The notes: generated by a model not told the origin, from the letters alone. DNA of 64,000 nt from Lautropia sp. (GCA_030528325.1 JAUMZD010000008.1:1-64000), one strand, 5' to 3'. Shown: positions 1 to 8,505, counted from the stretch's first letter. Translations and numbers: made by a program.

Positions 1-1
1 T

Positions 2-77
2 GGGGACGTAGCTCAGCTGGGAGAGCGCGGCGTTCGCAATGCCGAGGTCGGGAGTTCGATCCTCCTCGTCTCCACCA
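2..77 (+). tRNA. tRNA-Ala, anticodon CGC
   Basis: The sequence folds as a full cloverleaf. The acceptor stem is 2-8 with 67-73, the D stem 11-14 with 23-26, the anticodon stem 28-32 with 40-44, and the T stem 50-54 with 62-66 around TTCGATC. The anticodon at 35-37 is CGC, which reads GCG alanine codons. The third acceptor pair is G4-T71, the G3:U70 wobble that marks alanine tRNAs. The CCA end (75-77) is encoded. Confidence 0.95.
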
Positions 78-358
78 TCATCTCCATCCACGCCTGCCTG
101 AAACGGGCGTGCCTGCGTTCATCCTGTCCGCATCACTCGCCGGGCCGCATGACCTTCATCATGCCGGTTTCCGCGCAACAGGGGCGGGCTCTTCCTTCCG
201 CGCACTTCCTCGCCGAAGTGACGCATCGGCTGCCCAGGCAGCTCCTTCATCGAATCCCCGAGGGCTTCAGCGAGCTGGGCTGGCTGGTGCCGTTCAGGTG
301 ATTTGCCGACTCAATATCGCTGGCCTTACCGTTGGGTCGGCACGAAAGACAGGACGTC
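78..358. other. Intergenic stretch between tRNA-Ala and the mnh operon
   Basis: No convincing gene. A short inverted repeat, CACGCC with GGCGTG, lies just after the tRNA near 90-112 and may be a processing or termination hairpin, but it has no T-run. The promoter of the mnh operon should be here; I could not pick out a clear -35/-10 pair. Confidence 0.4.
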
Positions 359-2683
359 ATGGCAAAAGTCGATCCCCGCCTGCCCGGCACGCCGATGTCA
401 TGGCTGGCACGCACCGCCTGGTGCTGCCTGCCCGTACTGGTTTTCACGCTGGTCGTCATGCTGTGGCGCTCGGGGACGCTGCCCCTGACATTGGCCTGGT
501 CGTGGATTCCCGCCCTGGATCTGCCGCTGGCTTTCCGAATCGATTCGCTGTCGGCCGTGATGCTGCTGCTGATCTCCGGTGTGGGGTCGGCCGTGTTCGT
601 CTACGCCGCAGGCTATCTGGCCGGACACCCGCAGCAACGGCGGCTGTACGTGCTGCTGGCGTTGTTCGCTGCGGCCATGATCGGCTGTGTCACGGCCGAT
701 CACCTCGTGCTGCTCTTCCTGTTCTGGGAGGCGACCAGCCTGCTGTCCTTCCTGCTGGTCGGCTTCGATCACCAGCATGAATCGGCCCGCAAGTCGGCCC
801 AGCAGGCCATGCTGGTCACGGGAACCGGCGGGCTTGCCATGCTGGGCGGGCTGGTGTGGCTGTGGCAGCTGATGGGAACGGCGCGCATCGGCGAACTGCT
901 CGAACGGCTCCCCCATGCGTCGCCCGAGCCGGCCTTCATCGCGGCGATTGGCCTGATCGTCCTGGGCGCCTTCACCAAGAGTGCACAGTTTCCGTTCCAT
1001 TTCTGGTTGCCCAACGCCATGTCGGCACCCACCCCTGTGTCTGCCTACCTGCATTCGGCCACGATGGTGAAGCTGGGGGTCTATCTGCTGGCCAGACTGG
1101 ATGCCGGCATGACGGGCTTCGAGGGCTGGCAGATCACGCTGCAGGTGATGGGCTCGCTGACGGCTGCCTGGGGCATGCTGCTGGCCCTGCGGGAGCGCGA
1201 CCTGAAGCGCATCCTGGCCTGGTCCACGGTCGCCACGCTGGGTACGCTGGTCGCGCTGGTGGGCATGCCGGGCGAGGAGGCTGCGGTTGCCGTGGTCACG
1301 CTGCTGGTGGCGCACTCGCTCTACAAGGCGACGCTGTTCTTCGTGGCCGGCAACATCGATCACGCCGTGGGCACGCGGATCATCGACCGGCTGGGCAAGC
1401 TGCGACGCTCGATGCCGTGGACGGCGACGGCCGCGATGCTGGGAGGGCTCTCGATGGCAGGCATCCCGGCCACCTTCGGTTTCGTGGCCAAGGATGCACT
1501 GATCTCGGCCAAGGGGGGCGAGGATGTGGTGCTGCTGATGGGCGTGGCCAATGCCATCTTCAGTGCTGTCGCCGTGGCGGTGGCGGCCGTGGCAGCCGTT
1601 CGTGTCTTCTGGCAGCACCCGGGGGTCAATGAAACACCGCAGGAGGCGCACGAGGGGGGCGCCGCGCTCGTCGTGCCGCCGCTGGCGCTGTCCCTGGGCG
1701 GTCTGCTGCTGGGCCTGATGCCGCACCGCCTGCAGTCACTCGTGTCCGGTACGGCGACCGCCATCACGCCGGGCAGCCAGCCCGTCCCGGCAGGGCTGAG
1801 TTTCGACCCGGCCATGATCGGCACGGCCCTGGGCTCGGTTGCGTTCACGCTGCTGGCCGGAGGTCTGATCTTCCTGTTCTGGGATCAGCTCCACCGCCGT
1901 TTCGAGCGCGTCGTGTGGTTCCTGCCGTCCGGGCTGGCCGGTGTGTACCAGCGCTCGCTGGTCTGGATACCCCGGCTGGCCGCCGCATCGACGCGGGCAC
2001 TGCAGCATGGTCGGCTGAGCGCCTACATGAGCCTGCTGGTGTGGGTCGTGGCGCTGTGTCTGGTGCTTGCGCTGGTGACCATGCTGTCCGTGGCCGGGAT
2101 GCCGGCGCTGCCGGCGTGGCAGGGGGCGGCGGTGGGGATCTGGGTGGGGGTCTCCGTCATCGTCATGGGGGCCCTGGCCGCCACGATGCTCCGTGCCCGT
2201 CTGCCGATGGTGCTGGCCGCCGGTCTGGTCGGTTATGGCAGCGCCATGCTGTTCCTGTTCGCCGGTGCGCCCGATGTGGCCTTCACCCAGTTCGTGGTGG
2301 AGACGGTACTGGTCGTCGTCGTGGCCTCGGTGCTGCTGGCGCTGCGCCGTGCCGGTCGTGAGCAGGGGCAGGTGGAGCCTCGTCCCCGCTGGAGCGCGCT
2401 GCTGGCGGCCGTCACCTTCGCCTCGGTGCTCTGCACCATCGTGCTGATGGTCGATGCCTTGCCCTTCAATGCCGAGCTGAGCCGTTTCTTCGGCGAGCAG
2501 AGCGTGCCGGCTGCGAAGGGGCGCAACGTGGTCAATGTCATTCTGGTGGATTTCCGGGCGCTCGACACGCTGGGTGAGGTCAGCGTGATCTTTCTGGCGC
2601 TGCTGGCGGCCATGCCGCTGCTGGCCGTGGCCCGGCGCGCCAGCCGGATCCAGTCATCCGTTCAGGGCAGGGGGGTTCGCTGA
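359..2683 (+). CDS. mnhA: Mrp-type Na+/H+ antiporter subunit A
   Basis: This is the large membrane subunit of the multisubunit Mrp (Mnh/Pha) cation/proton antiporter, which exports Na+ (or K+) against protons and supports pH and salt homeostasis. The protein is about 774 residues, the usual MrpA length, and is almost wholly transmembrane. The N-terminal two thirds is a proton-antiporter domain related to complex I subunits, with the typical segments LLFLFWEATSLLSFLLVGF and HSATMVKLGVYLLARL. The C-terminal part matches the MbhD/MbhE-like region (GAPDVAFTQFVVETVLVV, then NVVNVILVDFRALDTLGE). I chose the ATG at 359, preceded by AGACAGGA. The frame is open back to a TTG at 332. It is the first gene of a seven-gene overlapping operon. 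Confidence 0.93.
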   Translation: MAKVDPRLPGTPMSWLARTAWCCLPVLVFTLVVMLWRSGTLPLTLAWSWIPALDLPLAFRIDSLSAVMLLLISGVGSAVFVYAAGYLAGHPQQRRLYVLLALFAAAMIGCVTADHLVLLFLFWEATSLLSFLLVGFDHQHESARKSAQQAMLVTGTGGLAMLGGLVWLWQLMGTARIGELLERLPHASPEPAFIAAIGLIVLGAFTKSAQFPFHFWLPNAMSAPTPVSAYLHSATMVKLGVYLLARLDAGMTGFEGWQITLQVMGSLTAAWGMLLALRERDLKRILAWSTVATLGTLVALVGMPGEEAAVAVVTLLVAHSLYKATLFFVAGNIDHAVGTRIIDRLGKLRRSMPWTATAAMLGGLSMAGIPATFGFVAKDALISAKGGEDVVLLMGVANAIFSAVAVAVAAVAAVRVFWQHPGVNETPQEAHEGGAALVVPPLALSLGGLLLGLMPHRLQSLVSGTATAITPGSQPVPAGLSFDPAMIGTALGSVAFTLLAGGLIFLFWDQLHRRFERVVWFLPSGLAGVYQRSLVWIPRLAAASTRALQHGRLSAYMSLLVWVVALCLVLALVTMLSVAGMPALPAWQGAAVGIWVGVSVIVMGALAATMLRARLPMVLAAGLVGYGSAMLFLFAGAPDVAFTQFVVETVLVVVVASVLLALRRAGREQGQVEPRPRWSALLAAVTFASVLCTIVLMVDALPFNAELSRFFGEQSVPAAKGRNVVNVILVDFRALDTLGEVSVIFLALLAAMPLLAVARRASRIQSSVQGRGVR

Positions 2684-2684
2684 G

Positions 2685-3128
2685 ATGCGTCTGGGTGATC
2701 GTGTGGTGATGCTGGAGGTGGCAGCACGTCCGCTGTACTGGCTGATTCTGGCCGTGTCGGTCTGGGTGCTGCTGCGGGGGCACAACGAACCGGGCGGCGG
2801 TTTCATCGCGGGCCTGCTGGCAACCAGTGCCACGGTTCTGTGGGGCTTTGCACACGGCGGCAAGTCGGCAGCCCGGCGGCTGCCGTGGGGCAGCCCCCAG
2901 CGTCTGGCGGCCTTCGGCGTGCTGGTGGCCGCACTGTCGGGCCTGCCCGCCCTGTGGCTGGGCGGCCCGTTTCTGCAGCATCTGTGGTGGGATCTGCCGC
3001 TGGGTGTCACGACGCTGCCGGTCTCCACGGTGCTGCTCTTCGATCTCGGTGTCTACTTCTGCGTCTGGGGTGGGATTGCCGGTTATGCGTTGGCCATGCT
3101 CGGGCTCGACAGGGAGGAAAGGGCGTGA
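2685..3128 (+). CDS. mnhB: Mrp antiporter subunit B
   Basis: A small membrane subunit of 147 residues with about four transmembrane helices. It carries the MnhB signature GHNEPGGGFIAGLLATSA. The subunit is essential for assembly of the Mrp complex in studied organisms. The ATG lies one base after the mnhA stop codon, so translation is probably coupled. Its own stop overlaps the GTG start of mnhC (GTGA). Confidence 0.92.
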   Translation: MRLGDRVVMLEVAARPLYWLILAVSVWVLLRGHNEPGGGFIAGLLATSATVLWGFAHGGKSAARRLPWGSPQRLAAFGVLVAALSGLPALWLGGPFLQHLWWDLPLGVTTLPVSTVLLFDLGVYFCVWGGIAGYALAMLGLDREERA

Positions 3129-3538
3129 TCTGGTTGGTGGTGCTGGCCCTGTGGTTCATGCTGGTTGCAGGGGTCTATCTGGCCTTGTCGCGTGACGTCG
3201 TCCGTTGCGTGATCGGCCTGATGTTGCTGGGTAATGGTGTCAATCTGCTGCTGCTCTCGTCCGGGCGCCTGGGCAGTTCGGAGCCTGCCGTCATCGAGGG
3301 GGGCATGACGGCCCTGTCGGCCAGTGCGGCCAATCCGCTGCCGCAGGCGCTGGTGCTGACCGCCATCGTGATCGGCTTTGCACTGGCCTGTCTGTCGCTG
3401 GTGCTGGTGGTCGGTCTGGCTGGCGTCGGCGCCGGTGACGACGTGGACAGCCTGCGCGATGCCGAGCCGCCGGCGGACGATCCGCTCAAGCCGCCGATGA
3501 TGCAGGACGAGCTGGACGGGCAGGGAGGACGCTCGTGA
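3125..3538 (+). CDS. mnhC: Mrp antiporter subunit C
   Basis: A small membrane subunit of 137 residues, homologous to complex I NuoK. It has three helices; the middle one contains VIGLMLLGNGVNLLLLSSG and the third follows NPLPQALVLTAIVIGFA, which is highly typical of MnhC/NuoK. I chose the GTG at 3125, which overlaps the mnhB stop. The same frame is open much further upstream through mnhB, but that extension is a shadow. The C-terminal 30 residues are acidic and soluble. The stop overlaps the mnhD start as GTGA. Confidence 0.92.
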   Translation: MIWLVVLALWFMLVAGVYLALSRDVVRCVIGLMLLGNGVNLLLLSSGRLGSSEPAVIEGGMTALSASAANPLPQALVLTAIVIGFALACLSLVLVVGLAGVGAGDDVDSLRDAEPPADDPLKPPMMQDELDGQGGRS

Positions 3539-5001
3539 GCGCATGGGCTGTCTCGCCGGTGGCCGTTCCCCTGATGACGGCTGTTCTGACCACGCTGCTC
3601 CAGAAGCGGCCGGCCTGGCAACGGATCGTCAGCTTCGGTGGCGCCATCCTGTTCCTCGCCTGTGCCGTGGTGCTGCTGGTGGCGGCCGATGCCGGCCAGC
3701 CTGTCCGGTCGGCCTTCGGTGGCTGGGCATTGCCCTTCGGTATCGGCTTCCGGATCGACCGGCTGGGTGCCGCCATGGTGCTGGTGACGGCCGTCATGGG
3801 GCTTGTCTGCCTGATCTTTCAGGAAAGTGATGCCGATCCGGGCACGCCCAGCGCCTGGCGCCTGCCGCTCGTGCATGGCCTGCTGGCCGGCGTCGGCGGC
3901 GCGTTCAGCACGGCGGATCTCTTCAACCTCTATGTCTGGTTCGAGGTCATGCTGATCTGCGCGCTCGGCCTGCTGTCGCAGGGTGGCCGGCGCCTGCACA
4001 TGGATGGTGCGTTCAAGTACATGGCGCTGAACCTGGTGGGTACGCTCGTGCTGCTGGCATCGGTGGCACTGGTGTATGGCGCCAGTGGCAGTCTGGCGTT
4101 TCCGGCGATCCATCAGAACTGGCCGTCGGTGCCGCCGCAGGTGGCGATACCGGTGCTGGTCATGCTGCAGGTCGCCTTCCTGATCAAGTCCGGTGCCTTT
4201 CCCGTCCATGGGTGGCTCCCGCCGGCCTATCCGGTGCTGCCGGCGCCGATGCTGGCGCTGTTCGCCGGCCTGCTGACGAAGGTGGGCGCCTATGCGGTGC
4301 TCCGGACGATGGGTGACGTGTTCGCGCCGCTCGACCCGACGCTGTTCGGGCTGCTGGGCTGGGTGGCGGTGGCCACGATGACGGCTGGCGTGCTGGGGGC
4401 TGCCTATCACTGGGACATGCGCCGGATTCTGGCCTTTCACATCATCAGCCAGATCGGCTACATCCTGCTGGCGATCGCGCTGGGTAACGGTCAGGGCCAT
4501 GCGGCCGCGCTGTTCTACACGATCCATCACATCCTGGTGAAAGCCAATCTGTTTCTGGTCGCAGCCATCGTCTTCCGCCTGACCGGCAGTTACGATCTGC
4601 GCCGCATCGGCGGCCTGTACGCCGTGCGACCCTGGGTGGCACTGCTCTTTGCCTTGCCGGCGCTCTCCCTGGTCGGCGTGCCGCCGTTGTCGGGCTTCTG
4701 GTCGAAGCTGCTGGTCGTGCAGGGGACGCTCGCCCAGGATCGGCTGCTCTGGACGGCTGCGGCGCTGCTGGTCAGCGTGCTGACGCTCTATTCGATGATG
4801 AAGATCTGGATGGAAGCCTTCTGGAAGGCGCATCCGGATGCGCCCGATGACCGGCCCTGGCAGCCGGCCAGCGGCGGGCGCCTGTGGCCTGCTGTGCTGG
4901 CATCGGCCCTGCTGTCGCTGCTGACACTGGCCATCAGTCTGAATCCACAGCCGCTGATGGCCTATGCCGAGGCGGCGGCGAGAACGCTGGGAGGTTACTG
5001 A
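3535..5001 (+). CDS. mnhD: Mrp antiporter subunit D
   Basis: The second large antiporter-like subunit, 488 residues, with about 14 transmembrane helices and homology to complex I NuoM/NuoN. Diagnostic segments are LFNLYVWFEVMLICALGLL (a glutamate in TM5), FLIKSGAFPVHGWLPPAYP with the functional lysine, and LSLVGVPPLSGFWSKLLV. It starts with GTG at 3535 overlapping the mnhC stop. It sits in the usual A-B-C-D-E-F-G order, and together with MnhA it is thought to form the ion-translocating core. Confidence 0.94.
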   Translation: MSAWAVSPVAVPLMTAVLTTLLQKRPAWQRIVSFGGAILFLACAVVLLVAADAGQPVRSAFGGWALPFGIGFRIDRLGAAMVLVTAVMGLVCLIFQESDADPGTPSAWRLPLVHGLLAGVGGAFSTADLFNLYVWFEVMLICALGLLSQGGRRLHMDGAFKYMALNLVGTLVLLASVALVYGASGSLAFPAIHQNWPSVPPQVAIPVLVMLQVAFLIKSGAFPVHGWLPPAYPVLPAPMLALFAGLLTKVGAYAVLRTMGDVFAPLDPTLFGLLGWVAVATMTAGVLGAAYHWDMRRILAFHIISQIGYILLAIALGNGQGHAAALFYTIHHILVKANLFLVAAIVFRLTGSYDLRRIGGLYAVRPWVALLFALPALSLVGVPPLSGFWSKLLVVQGTLAQDRLLWTAAALLVSVLTLYSMMKIWMEAFWKAHPDAPDDRPWQPASGGRLWPAVLASALLSLLTLAISLNPQPLMAYAEAAARTLGGY

Positions 5002-5002
5002 G

Positions 5003-5353
5003 ATGCTGCGAAAGATGGCCGCCATGCTCTGGCTGCTGCTGTACTTTCTCTGGGCGGTGCTGCAGTCCGGTGTCCAGACGCTGGGCGTGATCCTGGCTCG
5101 CCGGCTGGGCGGTGGCCGCCTGCCGGAGCCCGGCATCATCCGGTTGCCGTTCCGGCCGATGAGCCCTGCCGGCGCAGCCATCCTGAGCGGGATGATCTGC
5201 CTGACGCCGGGAACGACCGTCCTCGATGTGGACATGGCGCGCCACGAGATGCTGATCCACCTGCTGGACGTCTCGGGCGCCGATGCGCTGGCCGCCCAGG
5301 TTCGACGCTCATTCGAGCCGGGGCTGCTGGTCCTGTTTGGAGAGAAGTCATGA
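5003..5353 (+). CDS. mnhE: Mrp antiporter subunit E
   Basis: A small subunit of about 116 residues. It has an N-terminal pair of hydrophobic segments followed by a soluble part with ILSGMICLTPGTTVLDVD, the core MnhE signature (TPGT). I chose the ATG at 5003, one base after the mnhD stop. The longer frame beginning at 4964 overlaps mnhD and is not needed. Its stop overlaps the ATG of mnhF (ATGA). Confidence 0.92.
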   Translation: MLRKMAAMLWLLLYFLWAVLQSGVQTLGVILARRLGGGRLPEPGIIRLPFRPMSPAGAAILSGMICLTPGTTVLDVDMARHEMLIHLLDVSGADALAAQVRRSFEPGLLVLFGEKS

Positions 5354-5643
5354 ACGAACTGGTGGCCACCCTGCTGATCCTCTGTTGCGGCCTGGCTTCC
5401 GCGCTCGCGGTCGTGCGGATCGTGAAGGGGCCTGCCCAGGCCGATCGCGTGATCGCCTTCGACATCCTGCTGGCCGTGGCGCTGGCCTTGTGCGTGGCGG
5501 CGTCGCTGCTGACCGGGCGTACCGTGTTCCTCGATGTGGGGATCGGTCTGGCGGTGGTGGGCTTCGTGGCCACCGTGGGCTGGGCCCGGTTGATCCAGCG
5601 CAGCACGTCCGAGGACGGTGCTGGCACGGGGGGGCGGCGGTGA
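5350..5643 (+). CDS. mnhF: Mrp antiporter subunit F
   Basis: A 97-residue membrane subunit with three predicted helices. The motif RIVKGPAQADRVIAFDIL corresponds to the conserved MnhF/PhaF stretch (GPxxxDRVxAxD). The ATG at 5350 overlaps the mnhE stop. The protein ends in a short polar tail, and its stop overlaps the GTG of mnhG. Confidence 0.92.
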   Translation: MNELVATLLILCCGLASALAVVRIVKGPAQADRVIAFDILLAVALALCVAASLLTGRTVFLDVGIGLAVVGFVATVGWARLIQRSTSEDGAGTGGRR

Positions 5644-6011
5644 GCCTGATGGAGATGAATCCGATCGAGATGCTCGGAGCCGTGCTGGTGGTACTGGGGG
5701 GCATCCTGCTGGTGGTCGCCGCGCTGGGCGTGGTCACGCTGCCGGATGCGCTGTCACGGCAGCACGCCGCCACGAAGGCGATGACGCTGGCCGTCATGAC
5801 GCTGTCCGCCGGCGCCTGGCTGATGGTGAGGGAGGCTGCCTGGGCCTGGCGTCTGGGGCTGTTCGTCGTCTTCCTGATGCTGACGGTGCCGGGGGCATCC
5901 CACCTGCTGGCCCGTGCGGCGGCATCGGAGGACGAGAACATCGTCGAAGACCCCTGGCAGGGCGCCTCCCCGGTCGGGCAGGCAGGGCAGGATGACGGCC
6001 GCCCATGCTGA
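5640..6011 (+). CDS. mnhG: Mrp antiporter subunit G
   Basis: The last Mrp subunit, about 123 residues with three helices. GVVTLPDALSRQHAATKAMT is the typical MnhG region (lPDxxxRxHaatK). I chose the GTG at 5640, which overlaps the mnhF stop; ATG codons at 5649 and 5655 are possible alternatives. The C-terminal tail is acidic. The final seven bases overlap the start of the downstream pseudouridine synthase gene, so the two are likely co-translated. Confidence 0.88.
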   Translation: MSLMEMNPIEMLGAVLVVLGGILLVVAALGVVTLPDALSRQHAATKAMTLAVMTLSAGAWLMVREAAWAWRLGLFVVFLMLTVPGASHLLARAAASEDENIVEDPWQGASPVGQAGQDDGRPC

Positions 6012-6634
6012 TCGCGCTGAACAAACCCTTCAACGTGCTGTGCCAGTTCACGGACCGCAGCGAGCCGCCTCGCCGCACGCTGGCCGGCTTCGGTCTGCCC
6101 CCCGATGTCTATGCGGCCGGCCGGCTCGATTACGACTCGGAGGGCCTGCTGCTGCTGACCGATGACGGACGGCTCGCCCAGCGGCTGACGAACCCGCGCC
6201 ACAAGGCAGCGAAAACCTACTGGGTGCAGGTCGAAGGCACACCGGACGAGTTGCAGCTCGCTCAGCTTCGCCGGGGGCTCGTCCTGAAGGACGGTCCGAC
6301 GCGGCCGGCCACCGTGCGCCCGATAGCGCCGCCCGGGCTCTGGCAGCGCGACCCGCCCGTACGCTTTCGCAAGACCGTGCCGGATGCCTGGCTGGAAATC
6401 ACCCTGCGTGAGGGGCGAAACCGTCAGGTTCGTCGCATGACCGCCGCCGTCGGCCTGCCCACGCTCCGGCTGGTCCGGGTGGCCATCGGCCCCTACCGGC
6501 TGGATGGACTTCAGCCCGGGCAATGGCGAAAGGTCGACATACAGGGGCATCGTGGAGGCGAATCCGTTCATCACACGCGCCGACGGGGGCAAGCTGACGG
6601 GTCAAGCAGCGGGAGGGATAGGGATTGTCCCTAG
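6005..6634 (+). CDS. rluE: 23S rRNA pseudouridine(2457) synthase-like protein, RsuA/RluE family
   Basis: The protein is predicted to isomerise a uridine of 23S rRNA to pseudouridine. It is 209 residues and begins directly with the catalytic domain (ALNKPFNVLCQFTD), without an S4 domain, as RluE does. The catalytic aspartate lies in AGRLDYDSEGLLLLT. Further family motifs are TYWVQVEG and EGRNRQVRRMTAAVGLPTLRL. The last 25 residues form a polar Arg/Gly/Ser-rich tail beyond the usual end. The ATG is inside the 3' end of mnhG. Confidence 0.85.
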   Translation: MLIALNKPFNVLCQFTDRSEPPRRTLAGFGLPPDVYAAGRLDYDSEGLLLLTDDGRLAQRLTNPRHKAAKTYWVQVEGTPDELQLAQLRRGLVLKDGPTRPATVRPIAPPGLWQRDPPVRFRKTVPDAWLEITLREGRNRQVRRMTAAVGLPTLRLVRVAIGPYRLDGLQPGQWRKVDIQGHRGGESVHHTRRRGQADGSSSGRDRDCP

Positions 6635-6687
6635 TCGGATGTGTCCGCGATTTCTGCGCTTCTGGCTACCATTGGAAGCTTACTCAG

Positions 6688-6710
6688 ACCGTGTTGCATG
6701 ACGACACGGT
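6688..6710. promoter_or_regulatory. Inverted repeat upstream of tctC
   Basis: ACCGTGT (6688-6694) and ACACGGT (6704-6710) form a perfect 7-bp inverted repeat with a 9-nt spacer, 37 bases before the tctC start. It could be an operator for a dicarboxylate or tricarboxylate regulator, or a leader hairpin. No regulator gene adjoins it. Confidence 0.35.
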
Positions 6711-6746
6711 GATACCAACAAGAACCGCAGAGAGGGAGGCCTCGCC

Positions 6747-7838
6747 ATGAATGGCAAGCCAGACAATCAACCGATTTCCTTTTATCGTCGTGCCCGAGGA
6801 GCTTGGGCGGCTGGTTTGCAGCCCGCGACTTTCCTGCCGCCCAAGCTCCTCGGCGTGACGACCACCGTGTTGCTGGCAGCAGGGCTTCTGGCCGGTGTCG
6901 CGGCGCCCTCCGCTCAGGCAGCCGAGCCGCGCCGGCCCGAGTGCATCGCACCGGCGCAGCCGGGAGGCGGCTTCGATCTGACCTGTCGTCTGACCCAGAG
7001 TGGGCTGAAGGACAGCGAGGTGTTGAAGCGTCCGATGCGGATCGTCTACATGCCGGGTGGCGTCGGTGCCGTGGCTTACAACAATATCGTGGCCCAGCGT
7101 CCGGCCGAAGGTGGTTCGATCGTGGCGTTCTCGGGTGGCTCGCTGCTGAATCTGGCGCAGGGCAAATTCGGCCGGTATTCGGTCGACGATGTGCGCTGGC
7201 TGGCCGCCATCGGTGCGGATTATGGTGTTGCCATGGTGCGCGATGATTCGCCCTACAAGACCTTGCCTGATCTGATGAACGCCCTGAAGGAGGATCCGGC
7301 CAAGGTCGTGTTCGGCACCGGGGGAACCGTCGGTAGCCAGGACTGGATGAAGGCAGCCCTGACGGCTCAGGCAGCCGGGGTCGACTACAAGCGCATGCGC
7401 TTCGTGGCTTTTGAAGGTGGTGGTGAAGGGGTCACGGCCCTGCGCGGCAACCATATCCAGGCTTACATGGGGGACGCTGCCGAGGCGGCGACCATTCTGG
7501 AAGGGGGCGCGCCGGTACGGGTGCTGGCGGTCTATCACAGCGAGCGCCTGCCCGGACGGCTGAAGGATGTACCGACGGCCAAGGAGCAGGGGTATGACAT
7601 CGAGTGGCCGATCATCCGTGGTTTCTACATGGGACCCAAGGTGAAGGATGAGGAGTATCAGTGGTGGGTCGGTGCCTTCGACAAGATGATGGCGACCGAG
7701 ACCTTTGCCGGGCTCCGTCAGCAACAGGGGCTCTTCCCGTTCTCCATGACGGGCAAGGCGCTGGACGAGTACGTGAAGGCGCAGGTCAAGCAGTATGAGG
7801 CGCTGGCCGATTCCTTCGGGTTGATCCAGAAGCAGTAA
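6747..7838 (+). CDS. tctC: Tripartite tricarboxylate transporter substrate-binding protein (TctC/Bug family)
   Basis: A periplasmic receptor that binds a carboxylate such as citrate and delivers it to TctA/TctB in the inner membrane. It has 363 residues. Bug-family motifs are present: CIAPAQPGGGFDLTCR, VYMPGGVGAVAYN and FGTGGTVGSQDWMKAAL. The signal peptide is odd. Between the twin-Arg n-region (FYRRAR) and the hydrophobic core (VLLAAGLLAGVAAPSAQAA) sits GAWAAGLQPATFLPPKLLG, encoded by a copy of the dispersed palindromic repeat. The start at 6747 is supported by GAGGGAGG ten bases upstream; the only in-frame start after the repeat is a GTG at 6855 without a ribosome-binding site. It is followed by a terminator, then tctB and tctA. 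Confidence 0.92.
   Translation: MNGKPDNQPISFYRRARGAWAAGLQPATFLPPKLLGVTTTVLLAAGLLAGVAAPSAQAAEPRRPECIAPAQPGGGFDLTCRLTQSGLKDSEVLKRPMRIVYMPGGVGAVAYNNIVAQRPAEGGSIVAFSGGSLLNLAQGKFGRYSVDDVRWLAAIGADYGVAMVRDDSPYKTLPDLMNALKEDPAKVVFGTGGTVGSQDWMKAALTAQAAGVDYKRMRFVAFEGGGEGVTALRGNHIQAYMGDAAEAATILEGGAPVRVLAVYHSERLPGRLKDVPTAKEQGYDIEWPIIRGFYMGPKVKDEEYQWWVGAFDKMMATETFAGLRQQQGLFPFSMTGKALDEYVKAQVKQYEALADSFGLIQKQ
6794..6853. repeat. Dispersed palindromic repeat, copy 1 (inside tctC)
   Basis: A perfect 17-bp inverted repeat: CCGAGGAGCTTGGGCGG at 6794-6810 and its complement at 6837-6853. The 26-nt centre holds TTTGCAGCCCGCGACTT. The copy is 60 bases, a multiple of three, and is read through in frame by tctC. In mRNA it would form a strong hairpin about 50 nt after the start codon. 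It shares its arms with the copies at 15161, 17972, 23152, 24101, 55931, 56151, 57150, 58941 and 62901. Confidence 0.9.
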
Positions 7839-7982
7839 GCCCTGGAACATGGCTTCCCATCACCGGCATGGGGTGGATCATGGCTGCCCCGTGCCCTGTC
7901 CGATGGTGAGGGTGGCGGAAACGGGTATCTGATCGGCGGTGGTGTCCGGACGGACATCGATCGGCATCGCTGCTGAACCGAG

Positions 7983-8015
7983 CCGTGCGCGGTCATGCCG
8001 CTGCACGGTTTTTTT
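7983..8015 (+). terminator. Rho-independent terminator or attenuator between tctC and tctB
   Basis: CCGTGCGCGG (7983-7992) pairs with CCGCTGCACGG (7998-8008) through one bulge, followed directly by seven T residues (8009-8015). It lies 145 bases after the tctC stop and 52 before the tctB start. A leaky terminator here would give more receptor than membrane subunits. Confidence 0.75.
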
Positions 8016-8067
8016 GAAGCTGAGATGAACGGGGGCGTCGTGGTGACATGCACCCGGAGGTGAGTGG

Positions 8068-8505
8068 ATGAACAACCGAATCCTTGGTGTGGCGGCCCTG
8101 CTGGTGGCTGCCTTTCTGGTCTGGCACGGCCATGCGCTGGAAGCGCCCGTGTCCTACGAGCCGATTGGTCCACGCGTCTTTCCGATGATGGTGGCCGGAT
8201 TGATGGGGTTGTGCGGCCTGATTCTGGTCATGCGTGGCGGCGGGCAGACGGAAGCCAATCCGCCGGGGGCCAACCTGCGCATCGCGCTGATGGTGGGGGT
8301 GCTGGTGGCCTATGCGCTGGTCTTCGAAGCGTTGGGCTTCGTGCTGGCAACCGCGCTGATGGCGATGCTGGTGGGCCACCTGTTCGGTGGCAGCTGGATC
8401 AAGTCGGCCCTGGGCGGGTTGCTGATCGGTGTGTTGCTGTTTCTGTTGTTCGACAAGGTGCTGGACGTGGTGTTGCCCACGGGTCTGCTGGGAGAACTGC
8501 TGTGA
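8068..8505 (+). CDS. tctB: Tripartite tricarboxylate transporter small membrane subunit TctB
   Basis: A 145-residue inner-membrane protein with about four transmembrane helices, the usual TctB size. The N-terminal loop PIGPRVFPMMVAGLMGLCGL is characteristic (GPxxFP). A ribosome-binding site, CGGAGGTGAG, precedes the ATG. Its stop overlaps the GTG start of tctA (GTGA). It works with TctA as the transporter membrane complex, driven by an ion gradient rather than ATP. Confidence 0.9.
   Translation: MNNRILGVAALLVAAFLVWHGHALEAPVSYEPIGPRVFPMMVAGLMGLCGLILVMRGGGQTEANPPGANLRIALMVGVLVAYALVFEALGFVLATALMAMLVGHLFGGSWIKSALGGLLIGVLLFLLFDKVLDVVLPTGLLGELL

Noticed and set aside
3175..5235. A 686-residue minus-strand open frame across mnhC-mnhE
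   Set aside because: It is rich in Arg, Gln and His as expected for the complement of membrane-protein codons, and runs through three real genes.
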